This document shows, piece after piece, positions 15,941-24,674 of a stretch of DNA of 64,000 nucleotides. The notes beneath the pieces were generated by a model. The model was not told where the DNA came from. It saw only the letters and a list, made by a program, of their open reading frames with translations, and did no database searches. Numbering within the stretch: position 1 is the stretch's first letter; every line of letters starts with the position of its first letter. The stretch is from JBOHUC01 sp050733935 (GTDB taxonomy: Bacteria > Eisenbacteria > RBG-16-71-46 > DASYSL01), in contig JBOHUC010000093.1 of NCBI GenBank assembly GCA_050733935.1, forward strand, positions 10,322 through 74,321, read 5' to 3'. A program made the translations under genes and the position numbers.

Positions 15941-17764
15941 TCACGCCCGGCGGGCGCGGGATCCGCGGGCCGAAGTGGTTGTTTTCTTGGTTTTTGGCTT
16001 TTCCGTGCGACGGAAACCGTGGCTGATCGGAAGCCTTCGGTCCCGCCCGAACGCCCGCGGCGTGACCTTGATCCCGGGCGGGGACTGCCGGCGCTTGTAT
16101 TCGTTCCCGTCCACCATCCCGACGACCCGTTCGACGAGGTCGGGAAGGAGGCCTCCGGCGACCAGATCCTCGGGGGAACGATCCTCTTCGACGTACGCCT
16201 CGAGGATCGGATCGAGCACCGCGTATGGTGGGAGCGCTTCGTCGTCGCGCTGTCCGGGACGGAGCTCGGCGGTCGGCGGACGCGTGAGCGTCGACTCGGG
16301 AATCGGCGGGATCTCGCCGGCCTTCTGCGCGCGCTCGTTCCGGAAGCGCGAGAGCCCGTAGACCCGTAGCTTGGGAACGTCCTTGAGCACCGCGAAGCCG
16401 CCCGCGGTGTCACCGTAGAGCGTGTTGTAGCCAACCGACACCTCGCTCTTGTTGCCGGTCGTGAGCACGAGCCACCCGAACTTGTTCGACAGCGCCATCA
16501 GGTAGTTGCCGCGGATGCGCGCCTGGATGTTCTCCTCGGTCGTATCGGGCCGCGCGCCCTTGAACGCGCCCGCGAGCGCTTTCTCGTAGGCCTCGAGCAC
16601 GCCTCCGATCGGGATCGTGAGCAGGCGGATCCCGAGGCGGTGCGCGAGCTCCTTCGCATCGTCCTGGCTTCGCTCGGCCGTGAAGCGCGACGGCATGGAC
16701 ACTCCCATGACGCGCTCCTTCCCGAGCGCATCGACCGCGAGCGTCGCCGTGAGCGCCGAGTCGATGCCGCCGCTGAGACCGAGCACCACGGTCTTGAAGC
16801 CGTTCTTCTTCACGTAGTCGGCGAGCCCGAGCGTGAGAGCTTCGTAGAGCTCGGCCGGGCCTTCGAGGTGCGGAGCGATGCCGGGCGTGATCGGCGGACG
16901 CCGGCGCGCGGCCGGTCGCTTCTCGTACGGAAGCTCGATCCGGCGCACGGGCAGGAAGCCGCCGTTTTCGCTGTGGGGCGTGAGACCGTCGCGGCGTCTC
17001 GGGTCGTGCAGACGGGCGACGAACACGGATTCGAGGTCGAGGTCGGCGACGATCAGGTCCTCTTCGAACGCGCGCGCGCGGGCGAGCACGTCGCCCCGCT
17101 CGTCGAGCACGACCGATCCGCCGTCGAATACGAGCTCGTCCTGGCCGCCCACCTGGTTCACGAACGCCACCACCGCGACGTTGTCCGCCGCGCGGGTCGC
17201 GAGCATGCGCTCGCGATTGCGGGTCTTGCCGCGGAAGAACGGCGAAGAGGAGATGCACACGAGGAGCTCGGCGCCGCCTTCGGCCGTCTGAACAACCGCG
17301 GGGCCGTCCGGGTACCACATGTCCTCGCACACGTTCACGCCGAACGTGATCGGCCCGTAGCCGAACACGAGCGGCTCGCGCCCGGCCTGGAAGTAGCGCT
17401 TTTCGTCGAAAACCGAGTAGTTCGGCAGGTGGTGCTTGTGGTAGACGCCCTGCACCCGCCCGCCCGCGATCACAGCCGCGGCGTTGAAGATGTCGTCGCG
17501 CCGGTCCGCGAAGCCCACCACGACGACCGAGCGGCGCACGTCGCCCGCGAGCTCGTCGAGGGCCTTCCGGTTCGCTTCGATGAACTCGGACTTGAGGAGG
17601 AAGTCCTCGGCCGGATAGCCGGGAATCGTCTGCTCGGGAAACGCGACGATCTCGGCCCCAAGTGCTTCGGCGCGGGTGATGGCGGCGCGGATGCGGGCGA
17701 GATTCCCGGGGAAGTCCCCGACGGTCGTGTTGATCTGCGCGAGTGCGATTCGGACGGTTCTCAT
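15941..17764 (-). CDS. nadE: Glutamine-dependent NAD+ synthetase
   Basis: This 607-residue cytoplasmic enzyme makes NAD+ from deamido-NAD+, ATP and glutamine. The N-terminal nitrilase-type glutaminase domain (~1-270) shows the Glu-Lys-Cys triad: Glu44 in FPEQ, Lys110 in YHKHHLP and Cys146 in NVCEDMW. The C-terminal synthetase domain has the PP-loop LSGGIDSALTA, then TTGNKSEVSVGYNTLYGD. Length fits the two-domain bacterial form. The C-terminal ~25 residues are basic (KPKTKKTTTSARGSRARRA) and look like an unstructured extension. It is transcribed toward the flp regulatory region and seems monocistronic. Confidence 0.96.
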   Translation of the reverse strand: MRTVRIALAQINTTVGDFPGNLARIRAAITRAEALGAEIVAFPEQTIPGYPAEDFLLKSEFIEANRKALDELAGDVRRSVVVVGFADRRDDIFNAAAVIAGGRVQGVYHKHHLPNYSVFDEKRYFQAGREPLVFGYGPITFGVNVCEDMWYPDGPAVVQTAEGGAELLVCISSSPFFRGKTRNRERMLATRAADNVAVVAFVNQVGGQDELVFDGGSVVLDERGDVLARARAFEEDLIVADLDLESVFVARLHDPRRRDGLTPHSENGGFLPVRRIELPYEKRPAARRRPPITPGIAPHLEGPAELYEALTLGLADYVKKNGFKTVVLGLSGGIDSALTATLAVDALGKERVMGVSMPSRFTAERSQDDAKELAHRLGIRLLTIPIGGVLEAYEKALAGAFKGARPDTTEENIQARIRGNYLMALSNKFGWLVLTTGNKSEVSVGYNTLYGDTAGGFAVLKDVPKLRVYGLSRFRNERAQKAGEIPPIPESTLTRPPTAELRPGQRDDEALPPYAVLDPILEAYVEEDRSPEDLVAGGLLPDLVERVVGMVDGNEYKRRQSPPGIKVTPRAFGRDRRLPISHGFRRTEKPKTKKTTTSARGSRARRA

Positions 17765-18312
17765 CGGCGCTATCCTATCCGTTGTGCTCGGAAAATCGAG
17801 GATGGATCCGCGAACCGCCTGCGGGAATGAGGGTTGGGCGGAATTGGCGGGTAACGCGACGGGCGCAGGATCTCTCCCGCGCCCGCGTCACATGCCGGAT
17901 GTTGCCCTTCGACGTCCGTGTCGAACCGCCTTCCCTGGCTGACCGCACCCTCCCTGGCGCAGCTTCGAGTTTGGGCCGCCCTCCCTGCGTGATCACCCGG
18001 TCCTGCCCGTCCCCCTCGAGGAGACTCTGGCGGTCGAACCCTTTCGCACGAGCCGTGCCATGAGGCTCAGGGCCCGGTCGTCCCACCGGCCCAGGTGTGG
18101 CGGCGAGGGACATCTTTCGTGAATCGGCGAAGTTGCGTCGCCACGGTGCGGCCCGCCCGGAACTCGCAGGGCGTCCGCGCGCGCGCGTGCGACAGCTGGC
18201 GAATTGCATCCTGCGCGGGGGTCAGATGGGATCCGTGCGGAACGCAACCCGCCGACGAAGCCCGTGACGCCCATTTCGTGACGTCTGGTGCGTGACGTCT
18301 GGTGCGTGAAGT
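17765..18312. other. Intergenic region between nadE and a lipoprotein gene
   Basis: These 548 bases contain no gene I can support. The open frames in it are arginine-rich shadows without start signals or family features. It includes the nadE promoter side (left), a (CG)n run near 18178 and the start of a 14-base tandem repeat at the right edge. No RNase P, SRP or tmRNA signature was seen. Confidence 0.55.
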
Positions 18313-18332
18313 CTAGTGTGTGACGTCCTGCC
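18277..18332. repeat. Four tandem 14-bp repeats across a stop codon
   Basis: The units are CGTGACGTCTGGTG at 18277 and 18291, CGTGAAGTCTAGTG at 18305, and the diverged TGTGACGTCCTGCC at 18319. The first two are identical, the third differs at two bases. The lipoprotein gene's stop codon (18313-18315, minus strand) lies in unit three, and unit four is coding. This suggests slippage has extended the 3' end. Confidence 0.75.
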
Positions 18333-18918
18333 GCGAGGTCACCTCGGCACGCAGGACGGTGAGCGCGAAGTCGCCTTCGATCGCGTCGACCGCCCCCGGC
18401 GGGTTCGAGACGAGGAGACGGATCCCGAGCATCATCTCGTCGCCGTTGAAGAGCGAGATGAGCGACGGATTGTCGCGGATCGTCGTCGCCACCCGGAACG
18501 TGTCGCTGCCTGCGAACGAGACCGGGAGCACGAACGGCGAGGTCGTGAACGGGTCGGTGCCCGGATCCGAGAGGAAGAGCTTCACGGTCCCCGATCCGCT
18601 TCCGGTCAGGTTCCGGAACTCGCCGGCCACGTCGAGGGTGACGCTCTCGACCAGGGTCAGGTCCTGGAGCCCCGGTACGAGGTTTACGGCGCGGCTGTCG
18701 GCCACCGTCACCGAATCCGTGAGTGCCACCGGCGGAACCGGACCGTAGTGCGCCTCGGTCTCGGTCGAGTCGAGGAACGACTGCAGGTCGACGCGCGCAA
18801 CGAGCTTCCGGTCACCGCAGCCCGTCGTTGCGACGGCCAGCGCAAGGCCGAGCGCCAGGACCGGCACGAGCGCCGGCGTCACCGCGGCGCGAAGATTCGA
18901 ACGTCCGAAGGGTCGCAT
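18313..18918 (-). CDS. Exported lipoprotein of unknown function
   Basis: This 201-residue protein starts at ATG 18918, with AGGAGG six bases upstream. It has a lipoprotein signal ending in ALAVATTGC (lipobox Cys at ~34). The mature part is beta-rich, with blocks such as LQDLTLVESVTLDVAGEFRNL, VKLFLSDPGTDPF and MLGIRLLVSNPPG, suggesting a single Ig- or jelly-roll-like domain. It follows the barrel-protein gene by 8 bases, so the two are co-translated and may act together at the outer membrane. I recognise no family. The longer open frame to 20925 is antisense shadow. Confidence 0.8.
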   Translation of the reverse strand: MRPFGRSNLRAAVTPALVPVLALGLALAVATTGCGDRKLVARVDLQSFLDSTETEAHYGPVPPVALTDSVTVADSRAVNLVPGLQDLTLVESVTLDVAGEFRNLTGSGSGTVKLFLSDPGTDPFTTSPFVLPVSFAGSDTFRVATTIRDNPSLISLFNGDEMMLGIRLLVSNPPGAVDAIEGDFALTVLRAEVTSRQDVTH

Positions 18919-18926
18919 GGCGCCTC

Positions 18927-20330
18927 CTAGTACAGGGCGATCGACGCGCCCATCTCGAGGCCGCGCGCCCGCGTGAGGCCCCGGCTGTGCGTCGCGAGGG
19001 CCACGTCCAATCCGATGCGTCCCAGGCGGAGCCCCGTGCCGGCGCTCACCTGGAGCAGTCGATACGTGTCGAGCACGAGACCGCCGCGCACCGGAGCCGG
19101 GCCGAACCACGCCTCCGCACCCGCACGGGGGATCCAGCGTTCGTTGGTCGTGCGCTCGAGCGTGCCGCCGACCGTCAAGCCCTCGTTCCGCCACGTGAGA
19201 TTGAACGCGCCGGTGACGGGGAACTTCACGACGTAGTCGGTTCCGGTCTCGAGGCGCGTCTGCACGTTCGAGTTCGTGTTCGGGTCGTACGTGTAGCGGT
19301 CGAGCTTCGTGTTGCTCCACCGGATCTGGGTGCCGATGTCGCGCACGCCGAGACCGATCTCGAACTTGTTCACGAAGAACGCCACGCCCGCGTCCACGCC
19401 GAAGCCCTGCCCGGCGTCGAAGCCCGGGTCCTGGGTCTGGCGCACCTCGCTCACGTAGTCGAAACGAAGCGGTGTACTCGGGCCGAGGATCGTGTCGCCG
19501 GTCGTGAACTGACCCGCCGACGTGGCCTGCCAGAGCGCGATCCCGCGCAGGTACTTGACGCGCGCCCCGACGTAGACGGCCTTCCCGCCGCGGCGCGGAT
19601 CGCCGTCCGGCGCGTCGCGGGGCGGCATCACGGGCAGGGCGCCGCCGGCCGTGATCGCGAACGCCGCCTGAGCGCGCGCGTCGTCGGCCGCGCCGTACGA
19701 CGTATTCGGAACGAACGGCTCGCCTTCGCCGAGCGCTCCCTGCAGTGCCTCGTCGAGCGCGAGCGAGTTCTTCGCCTCGACCTGGGGATGGACGCCGAAG
19801 AACACGTTCGAGGTTCCGAACTCGAGGTTCGGCCCGTTCATCACGAGCCCGTACTTGATGTCGTCGTTCGGAAAGAGCGACTGGAGCGAGCCCAGGTCGA
19901 TCGCGAGCGCGTCCTGGCCGATGTCCACGATCACGTCGTCCGAGATGGGTTCGGGCTCGATGAGCTGGATCGTGGTCGGCGAGATCGCAACCATGTTCGC
20001 GATCTCGAACACGTTGAAGTTCGGGTTCGAGCTGTCGAACTCGGGCGGATTGGCGAGCGTCTGGATGACGCCGAGCGGGAGCGGAATCACGTTGTAGCCG
20101 AGCGCTCCCGAGTAGCGCGGGACGGCCCGATACGCGACGTTGAGCGCACTCGATCCCGTCACGTCCGAGACCACGATTCCGCCCATCGCGAGGCTTCGGG
20201 CGTCGTACGCCTGCGCCGCGGCGGGACGTGAATCGAGGAGCGCAGCGCCGAGTGCGGCCGCGAGCGCGACCGCGAGCAAAACGACGAGCGCGGCAGCTTG
20301 CGTGAGCTTTTCTTGGATCCTGGTCGACAC
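18927..20330 (-). CDS. Outer-membrane beta-barrel protein (UPF0164/TraF-like style)
   Basis: This 467-residue protein has a signal peptide (LVVLLAVALAAALGAALL...PAAAQA). The mature N-terminus is YDARSLAMGGIVVSDVTGSSALNVAYR, the motif shared by UPF0164, PorV-like and TraF_2-like barrels. Many alternating amphipathic strands follow and the chain ends MGASIALY, a typical aromatic C-terminus for BAM insertion. The role is probably outer-membrane transport or secretion scaffold. It lies directly upstream of the lipoprotein gene. The exact family needs a profile search. Confidence 0.78.
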   Translation of the reverse strand: MSTRIQEKLTQAAALVVLLAVALAAALGAALLDSRPAAAQAYDARSLAMGGIVVSDVTGSSALNVAYRAVPRYSGALGYNVIPLPLGVIQTLANPPEFDSSNPNFNVFEIANMVAISPTTIQLIEPEPISDDVIVDIGQDALAIDLGSLQSLFPNDDIKYGLVMNGPNLEFGTSNVFFGVHPQVEAKNSLALDEALQGALGEGEPFVPNTSYGAADDARAQAAFAITAGGALPVMPPRDAPDGDPRRGGKAVYVGARVKYLRGIALWQATSAGQFTTGDTILGPSTPLRFDYVSEVRQTQDPGFDAGQGFGVDAGVAFFVNKFEIGLGVRDIGTQIRWSNTKLDRYTYDPNTNSNVQTRLETGTDYVVKFPVTGAFNLTWRNEGLTVGGTLERTTNERWIPRAGAEAWFGPAPVRGGLVLDTYRLLQVSAGTGLRLGRIGLDVALATHSRGLTRARGLEMGASIALY

Positions 20331-20375
20331 AGCGGCCCTCCCTCGGCGGGGCCGTTCCGCTCGTATCGTCGGGCG

Positions 20376-20918
20376 TCAGCCCGCGGACGGCGTTCCCGGT
20401 CCCGGTCCTTCTCTTCTCCGCTCCCGCCAGTACTCGCGCAGTGCCTGACGATGGGAGCGAAACGCGAGCTTCGGCGCGCCGGGAATCTCGAACCAACCGA
20501 GATCGTCGGCGTCGTCGCCGGGCCGGGCACGACCGCCCAGGATGCGGGCGCGATAGACGAGCAGGATGACGCGGTTCTTGCCTTCGCTGCCGCCCCGGTA
20601 GGCGCCCTGAAGTCGATCGGTCTCGATGCGGAGGCCTGTTTCCTCGAGCGTCTCGCGAATCGCGGTTTGCTCCGGCGACTCGCCGTACTCCATGAAGCCC
20701 GCGGGCAGACTCCACAATCCGGCCCCGGGCTGATATCGGCGCCGAACGAGGACGATTTGACCCTTCTTTTCGAGGATCACCCCGACCGCGGGAGTCGGGT
20801 TCTGGTAGGCGATGAAGCCGCAGGCCGCGCAGGTCGGCCTCATCACCCCGTGATCGTCGGCCGGGGCAAGCGGGGTCGCGCAGTAGGGGCAGTAGCGGGC
20901 GATCCGACGGGGTGGCAT
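20376..20918 (-). CDS. NUDIX hydrolase with N-terminal zinc ribbon
   Basis: This is a 180-residue protein. Cys10, Cys13, Cys30 and Cys33 (CPYC...CAAC) form an NADH-pyrophosphatase-type zinc ribbon. The Nudix box GFMEYGESPEQTAIRETLEETGL starts at ~74 and has all conserved Gly and Glu residues. The family hydrolyses nucleoside diphosphate-linked compounds; the ribbon resembles NudC, but the protein is shorter and the NudC-specific tail motif SQPWPFP is absent. The substrate is therefore open. It lies downstream of the PDZ-protein terminator. Confidence 0.9.
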   Translation of the reverse strand: MPPRRIARYCPYCATPLAPADDHGVMRPTCAACGFIAYQNPTPAVGVILEKKGQIVLVRRRYQPGAGLWSLPAGFMEYGESPEQTAIRETLEETGLRIETDRLQGAYRGGSEGKNRVILLVYRARILGGRARPGDDADDLGWFEIPGAPKLAFRSHRQALREYWRERRREGPGPGTPSAG

Positions 20919-20942
20919 GTCGCAAAAAGTAGCATAAAGAAC

Positions 20943-20970
20943 GGCCCGGACTCCTTGCGGAGCCCGGGCC
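20943..20970 (-). terminator. Intrinsic terminator after the two-PDZ protein gene
   Basis: A 12-bp GC-rich stem spans 20943-20954 and 20959-20970, with a TTGC loop and one G-U-type mismatch. Read on the minus strand it is followed by GTTCTTTATG. It ends transcripts from the PDZ gene. Confidence 0.75.
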
Positions 20971-20994
20971 TCGCTCGTGAAACGGAACGCTTCC

Positions 20995-21022
20995 AGCGAT
21001 CGGCGATCAGCGATCAGCGATC
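20995..21022. repeat. Four tandem 7-bp repeats at a gene's 3' end
   Basis: The units are AGCGATC, GGCGATC, AGCGATC and AGCGATC at 20995, 21002, 21009 and 21016. They span the stop codon of the PDZ gene (minus strand). Replication slippage is a likely origin. Confidence 0.7.
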
Positions 21023-22123
21023 GCGGCGCATCCCCTCGAGCTCCTTCCGCAGATCGCGCATGTCGTCGCGCAGCTTGTCGAGATCCCGCTCGAGCTCCTC
21101 GCGGTCTTCGTCGCTCAGGTCGTCGATGTCGTACACGTTCCCGCGCCAGCCGTTGTGACCCCGCCAGTGCCAGAGATGGTCGCCGTGGTCATCGTCGAGG
21201 TCGAGCAAGCCCAGCCAGTCGTCGCGATCGTCGAAGTCGAAGCGCATCGCGCGCGGGCGCTCCTCGAGCTCGGGCTTGAGAGTCCGCGTCGTGCCCTTGC
21301 GCACGACCTGGATGTCGACCGGACCCTTCTCTCGCTCGCGCAGCTCGCGCCGGAGCTCCTCCGTATCCTCGACCTTCTTTCCGGCGATGCTGATGATCAC
21401 GTCGCCCGCCTTCATGCCGGCCTTCGACGCAGGAGACTCGTCGACCACGCGCAGCACCAGGACGCCCCTGCCGCCGGGCGCGTCGAAGTACGAACCAAGA
21501 TCCCCTTCGAGGTCGTGCGTCTCGACGCCCAGGCGCCCGCGACCCGCCACTCGCACCATGTCGCGCACGTGGTCCCGGTCCATCCGGTACACGCGCGGGG
21601 CGGGTGCGCGCGGAGCGCGCGGCGCCCGGGGAGCGCGCGGGGCCGGCGCGGGTGCGACGTCGGCGAACTCGCGGTTCCGGCGATCGGCGATTTCCGCACG
21701 GCCGAGCATCGTCTCCTTGCCGTTACGCCACACCCAGATGCCGGCGAGCGAGCCGGGGCTCGCGGCACGCACCATGTCAGTGAGCTGGTCCGCGTCGTTC
21801 ACCTGGCGCTCCTCGAAGCGCGTGATGATGTCGCCTTCCCGGAGGCCGATCTTCTCGGCCGGGCTGCCGTCGATTACCGCCGTCACGACGGCACCGGTTC
21901 CCGTGTAGTCGTAGCTGTCCCGAAGTCCGCGATCGAGATCCTGAAGCATCACTCCGAGAAAGCCGTTTCGATTGGACGGCGCGGAAGCGGGAGGCTCGGG
22001 CTGCGCGTCCGCGGACCGAAGCGATCCGGGGACACCGCCGGCCAGGACCGCCACAGCGGCGGCCGCGACCACCGCCGCGAGGGCCACCATCCGCGCCCGC
22101 GTCATGAAGTTCTTCGTGATCAT
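21014..22123 (-). CDS. Exported protein with two PDZ domains
   Basis: This is a 369-residue protein. Start ATG 22123 has AAAGGAGAG nine bases upstream and gives a signal sequence (MVALAAVVAAAAVAVLAGGVPG). PDZ 1 lies at about 55-145 (GFLGVMLQDLDRG, SPAEKIGLREGDIITRF). An Ala/Pro/Arg-rich linker follows, then PDZ 2 at about 195-285 (GRLGVETHDLEG, SPASKAGMKAGDVIISI). The C-terminal ~40 residues are a charged coiled coil (DEDREELERDLDKLRDDM). No protease domain is present, so it is an adaptor or regulator rather than a DegP. It is divergent from rlmD with a 188-base spacer. Confidence 0.88.
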   Translation of the reverse strand: MITKNFMTRARMVALAAVVAAAAVAVLAGGVPGSLRSADAQPEPPASAPSNRNGFLGVMLQDLDRGLRDSYDYTGTGAVVTAVIDGSPAEKIGLREGDIITRFEERQVNDADQLTDMVRAASPGSLAGIWVWRNGKETMLGRAEIADRRNREFADVAPAPAPRAPRAPRAPRAPAPRVYRMDRDHVRDMVRVAGRGRLGVETHDLEGDLGSYFDAPGGRGVLVLRVVDESPASKAGMKAGDVIISIAGKKVEDTEELRRELREREKGPVDIQVVRKGTTRTLKPELEERPRAMRFDFDDRDDWLGLLDLDDDHGDHLWHWRGHNGWRGNVYDIDDLSDEDREELERDLDKLRDDMRDLRKELEGMRRDR

Positions 22124-22311
22124 GGAATCACTCTCCTTTGCATCCGCTGGACGTCCGGTCCGCAACGAGCGTCCGGCCGTCTCCCTCCGCAGCACTCCCC
22201 GTTCGGGCACTCTCGCGACTTGGATGGCGGAAAACGCGCCCGGGTTGGAACGGAATCCCCTCGAGGCTTAGGCCCGTTGACCCGGATGCGGCGCCCCCCT
22301 ACGTTTCCGCC

Positions 22312-23796
22312 ATGGACTTGAGGAAGGATGCCACGGTCGAGCTCGAGATCCAAAGTCTCGCCCTTGGCGGAAACGGGGTCGGGCGGGTGGACGACCTGGT
22401 CGTGTTCGTCCCCGGCGCCTATCCCGGGGAGCGCGTGCGCGCACGCGTGACCCGGCGAAAACCCTCGTACGCCGAGGCCCGGCTCGAGGAGGTGATGGCC
22501 GCCTCCCCCGCGCGCCGGGAACCGCCGTGCGTGCACTTCAAGGCGGGGGAGTGCGGCGGGTGCCGCTCCCAGGACCTCGACGACCGCGCACAGGTCGAGG
22601 CCAAGACGCTCCAGGTGAAAGAGACGCTCGCACGCCTCGGCGGACCCGGCCTTGCGGGAGCCGAAGTCTTCGATTGCGTCCCTTCGCCCGCGGTCTGGCG
22701 CTACCGGAACAAGATGGAGTTCGCGTTTCATCCGGGGCCCGACGGTGCGCTCCTCCTCGGCCTTCACCGGCGCGATCGCTTCGACGACGTGTTCGATCTC
22801 CGCGAGTGCTGGATCGCCTCCGAGCTCACGAACGCGATCGTCCACGAGACACGCGCATTCGCGCGGACAGCCGGCTGGGCGCCCTATCACGCGCGCCTGC
22901 ACACGGGGCTCGTCCGGTTTCTCGCCGTGCGGCATTTGCCGGCCACGGCCCATTCCGCCGTGAACCTGATCGCGGCGCGCGACGCCGTGCCGGACGTCGA
23001 GCGCTGGGCGGAGCGGATCGCAGACCTCGACCCTGCGGTCCGGAGCGTCGTGCTCACCGTGAGCGATTCGCGCGCGAACGTCGCGTTCGGCGCACGCGAG
23101 CGCGTGCTCGCGGGAACGCCGACGATCGAGGAGCGGCTCCTCGGTCTCACGTTCGAGGTGAGTGCCAATTCGTTCCTGCAGACGAACAGCGCCCAGGCCG
23201 AGGCGCTGTACGAGGCAGCGGTCGAGGAGGCGGCGCTCACCGGAGAAGAGCGCGTGCTCGACCTCTACTGCGGCGCGGGAACGATCACGCTCGCCCTGGC
23301 CCGCCATGCGGCCTCGGCCGTCGGCGTCGAGAGCGTGGAGGGCGCGATCGCAGACGCGCGACGGAATGCGGCGCGCAACGGGATCAGGAACGCGCGCTTC
23401 GTGTGCGGAGAGGCGCGGGCGGTGCTCCGCCAGTGGGCGCGGGTACGCGAGGGTCGCGTGCTCTCGCCCGCCGGGGCGCGCGCCCACGACGCGAAAGCGC
23501 CGCTCGATCCGGAGGCGTACGAGCCGTTCCTGCCGGACGTCGTGCTCGTCGATCCGCCGCGCGCGGGACTCCACGAGCGCGTGATCGACCGCGTGGCCGC
23601 CCTGGCCCCGCGCCGGGTCGTCTACGTGTCGTGCAATCCCGGGACGCTCGCGCGCGATCTCGGGCTCTTCGCGCGTCTCGGTTACGCGACGCGGCGCGTG
23701 CGGCCGTTCGACATGTTTCCGCACACGCCCCACATCGAGTGCGTCGCCCGGCTCGAGCCTGCGGGTGCGGCAGCGACGCCGACCGAGGACCGCTAG
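22312..23796 (+). CDS. rlmD: 23S rRNA (uracil-5-)-methyltransferase, RlmD/RumA type
   Basis: This 494-residue SAM-dependent enzyme makes 5-methyluridine in rRNA. The N-terminal TRAM domain (~1-60) is followed by Cys73, Cys81, Cys84 and Cys166, matching the 4Fe-4S ligands of RumA. The SAM motif DLYCGAGT is at 317-324. DPPRAGL at 414-420 and the catalytic nucleophile Cys441 in YVSCNPGTLARDL complete the active site. ATG 22312 is chosen because conserved TRAM sequence begins there; the frame upstream is arginine-rich. It overlaps the convergent gene by 4 bases. RlmC or RlmD specificity cannot be told apart here. Confidence 0.93.
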   Translation: MDLRKDATVELEIQSLALGGNGVGRVDDLVVFVPGAYPGERVRARVTRRKPSYAEARLEEVMAASPARREPPCVHFKAGECGGCRSQDLDDRAQVEAKTLQVKETLARLGGPGLAGAEVFDCVPSPAVWRYRNKMEFAFHPGPDGALLLGLHRRDRFDDVFDLRECWIASELTNAIVHETRAFARTAGWAPYHARLHTGLVRFLAVRHLPATAHSAVNLIAARDAVPDVERWAERIADLDPAVRSVVLTVSDSRANVAFGARERVLAGTPTIEERLLGLTFEVSANSFLQTNSAQAEALYEAAVEEAALTGEERVLDLYCGAGTITLALARHAASAVGVESVEGAIADARRNAARNGIRNARFVCGEARAVLRQWARVREGRVLSPAGARAHDAKAPLDPEAYEPFLPDVVLVDPPRAGLHERVIDRVAALAPRRVVYVSCNPGTLARDLGLFARLGYATRRVRPFDMFPHTPHIECVARLEPAGAAATPTEDR

Positions 23797-24674
23797 CTGC
23801 CCGCCGGTGCGCTTGCCGCGGCCGGCGCAGCGGCGGGCGCGAAGACGAATTCGGCCCAGACGGGAAGGTGATCGCTCACGTCATGCACGTCGCGGACCAC
23901 GCCCGCCTGGCGGCCTGCGTACGGGCTGAACCCGCGCGCGAACACATGGTCGATCGAGAACCGACTGCTCGTTCTCCCGATCTCCGCGGTGGCCCACGTG
24001 AATCCGCCTTCGACGTACGTCCAGCCCACTCCATAGCTGTTCATGTCGCCGCCGATGATGACCGGATCGGGGCTTCGGATCGCGTCGGCGAGCACCGCGC
24101 GCGCCTGATCCTTGCGGGCGGCGGGCCCGATGCCGCTCGGCGAGCCGAGATGGACGCTGTAAGCGCGCACGTGGCGACCCGCGATTCGGACGCGCACGGC
24201 GACCGCGACACGTTGCTGCTCGATGACCCGGCTCGGATGGGGCAGCAGCACTTTGCGTGAAGCTTCGATCGGCCAGGGGGACATCACCGCGTTCCCGAAC
24301 AGCTTCTGCGTATGCGGATGGATGGACGCCGGGTAGTACACGTAGTTGAGACGAAGCACGCGCGCGATCGTGTCCACCGCGGCCGAGTCCATCTCCTGGA
24401 GGAGAAGGAGATCCGGGTTTCGGAGCGGCGCGTGCGCCTTAAGCGCTTCGAGCGCCCCGGGAACGCGCATCGAGTGCTGGATGTTGAACGTGACGACCCG
24501 CACGCGGTTCGTGTCCGTGATCGCGCCCGGGCCCCCGGTGGCAGCGAATGACCCCGAGTATTTGGGTCCCGAGAGATCGCGGAAGTTGTGCGCGAGTGTC
24601 GCGCACCCGAGGAACGAAACCAGCGTGAGCGCCGCCGCGAACGCGGCGAGCGCCGGGGCCCGCTCAGCGATCAC
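23793..24674 (-). CDS. Endonuclease/exonuclease/phosphatase-family lipoprotein
   Basis: This is a 293-residue protein. GTG 24674 has GGAGGG upstream and gives a lipoprotein signal (ALAAFAAALTLVSFLGC). The EEP fold (PF03372) shows VVTFNIQHS, LLLLQEMDS, IIGGDMNSYG and DVSDHLPVWAE, which supply the metal-binding Asn, Glu and Asp and the catalytic His. It is therefore an active metal-dependent phosphoesterase on the periplasmic side; DNase and phosphatase activity cannot be told apart. It overlaps the methyltransferase gene by 11 bases. A second EEP protein is at 46921. Confidence 0.86.
   Translation of the reverse strand: MIAERAPALAAFAAALTLVSFLGCATLAHNFRDLSGPKYSGSFAATGGPGAITDTNRVRVVTFNIQHSMRVPGALEALKAHAPLRNPDLLLLQEMDSAAVDTIARVLRLNYVYYPASIHPHTQKLFGNAVMSPWPIEASRKVLLPHPSRVIEQQRVAVAVRVRIAGRHVRAYSVHLGSPSGIGPAARKDQARAVLADAIRSPDPVIIGGDMNSYGVGWTYVEGGFTWATAEIGRTSSRFSIDHVFARGFSPYAGRQAGVVRDVHDVSDHLPVWAEFVFAPAAAPAAASAPAGS

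Noticed and set aside
17765..18312. Possible RNase P, tmRNA or SRP RNA in the 548-base gap.
   Set aside because: None of their conserved sequence blocks could be found on either strand.
18919..20925. Extension of the lipoprotein frame upstream to 20925.
   Set aside because: The translated extension is arginine-rich and overlaps the real barrel and Nudix genes; the ribosome site and lipobox point to ATG 18918.
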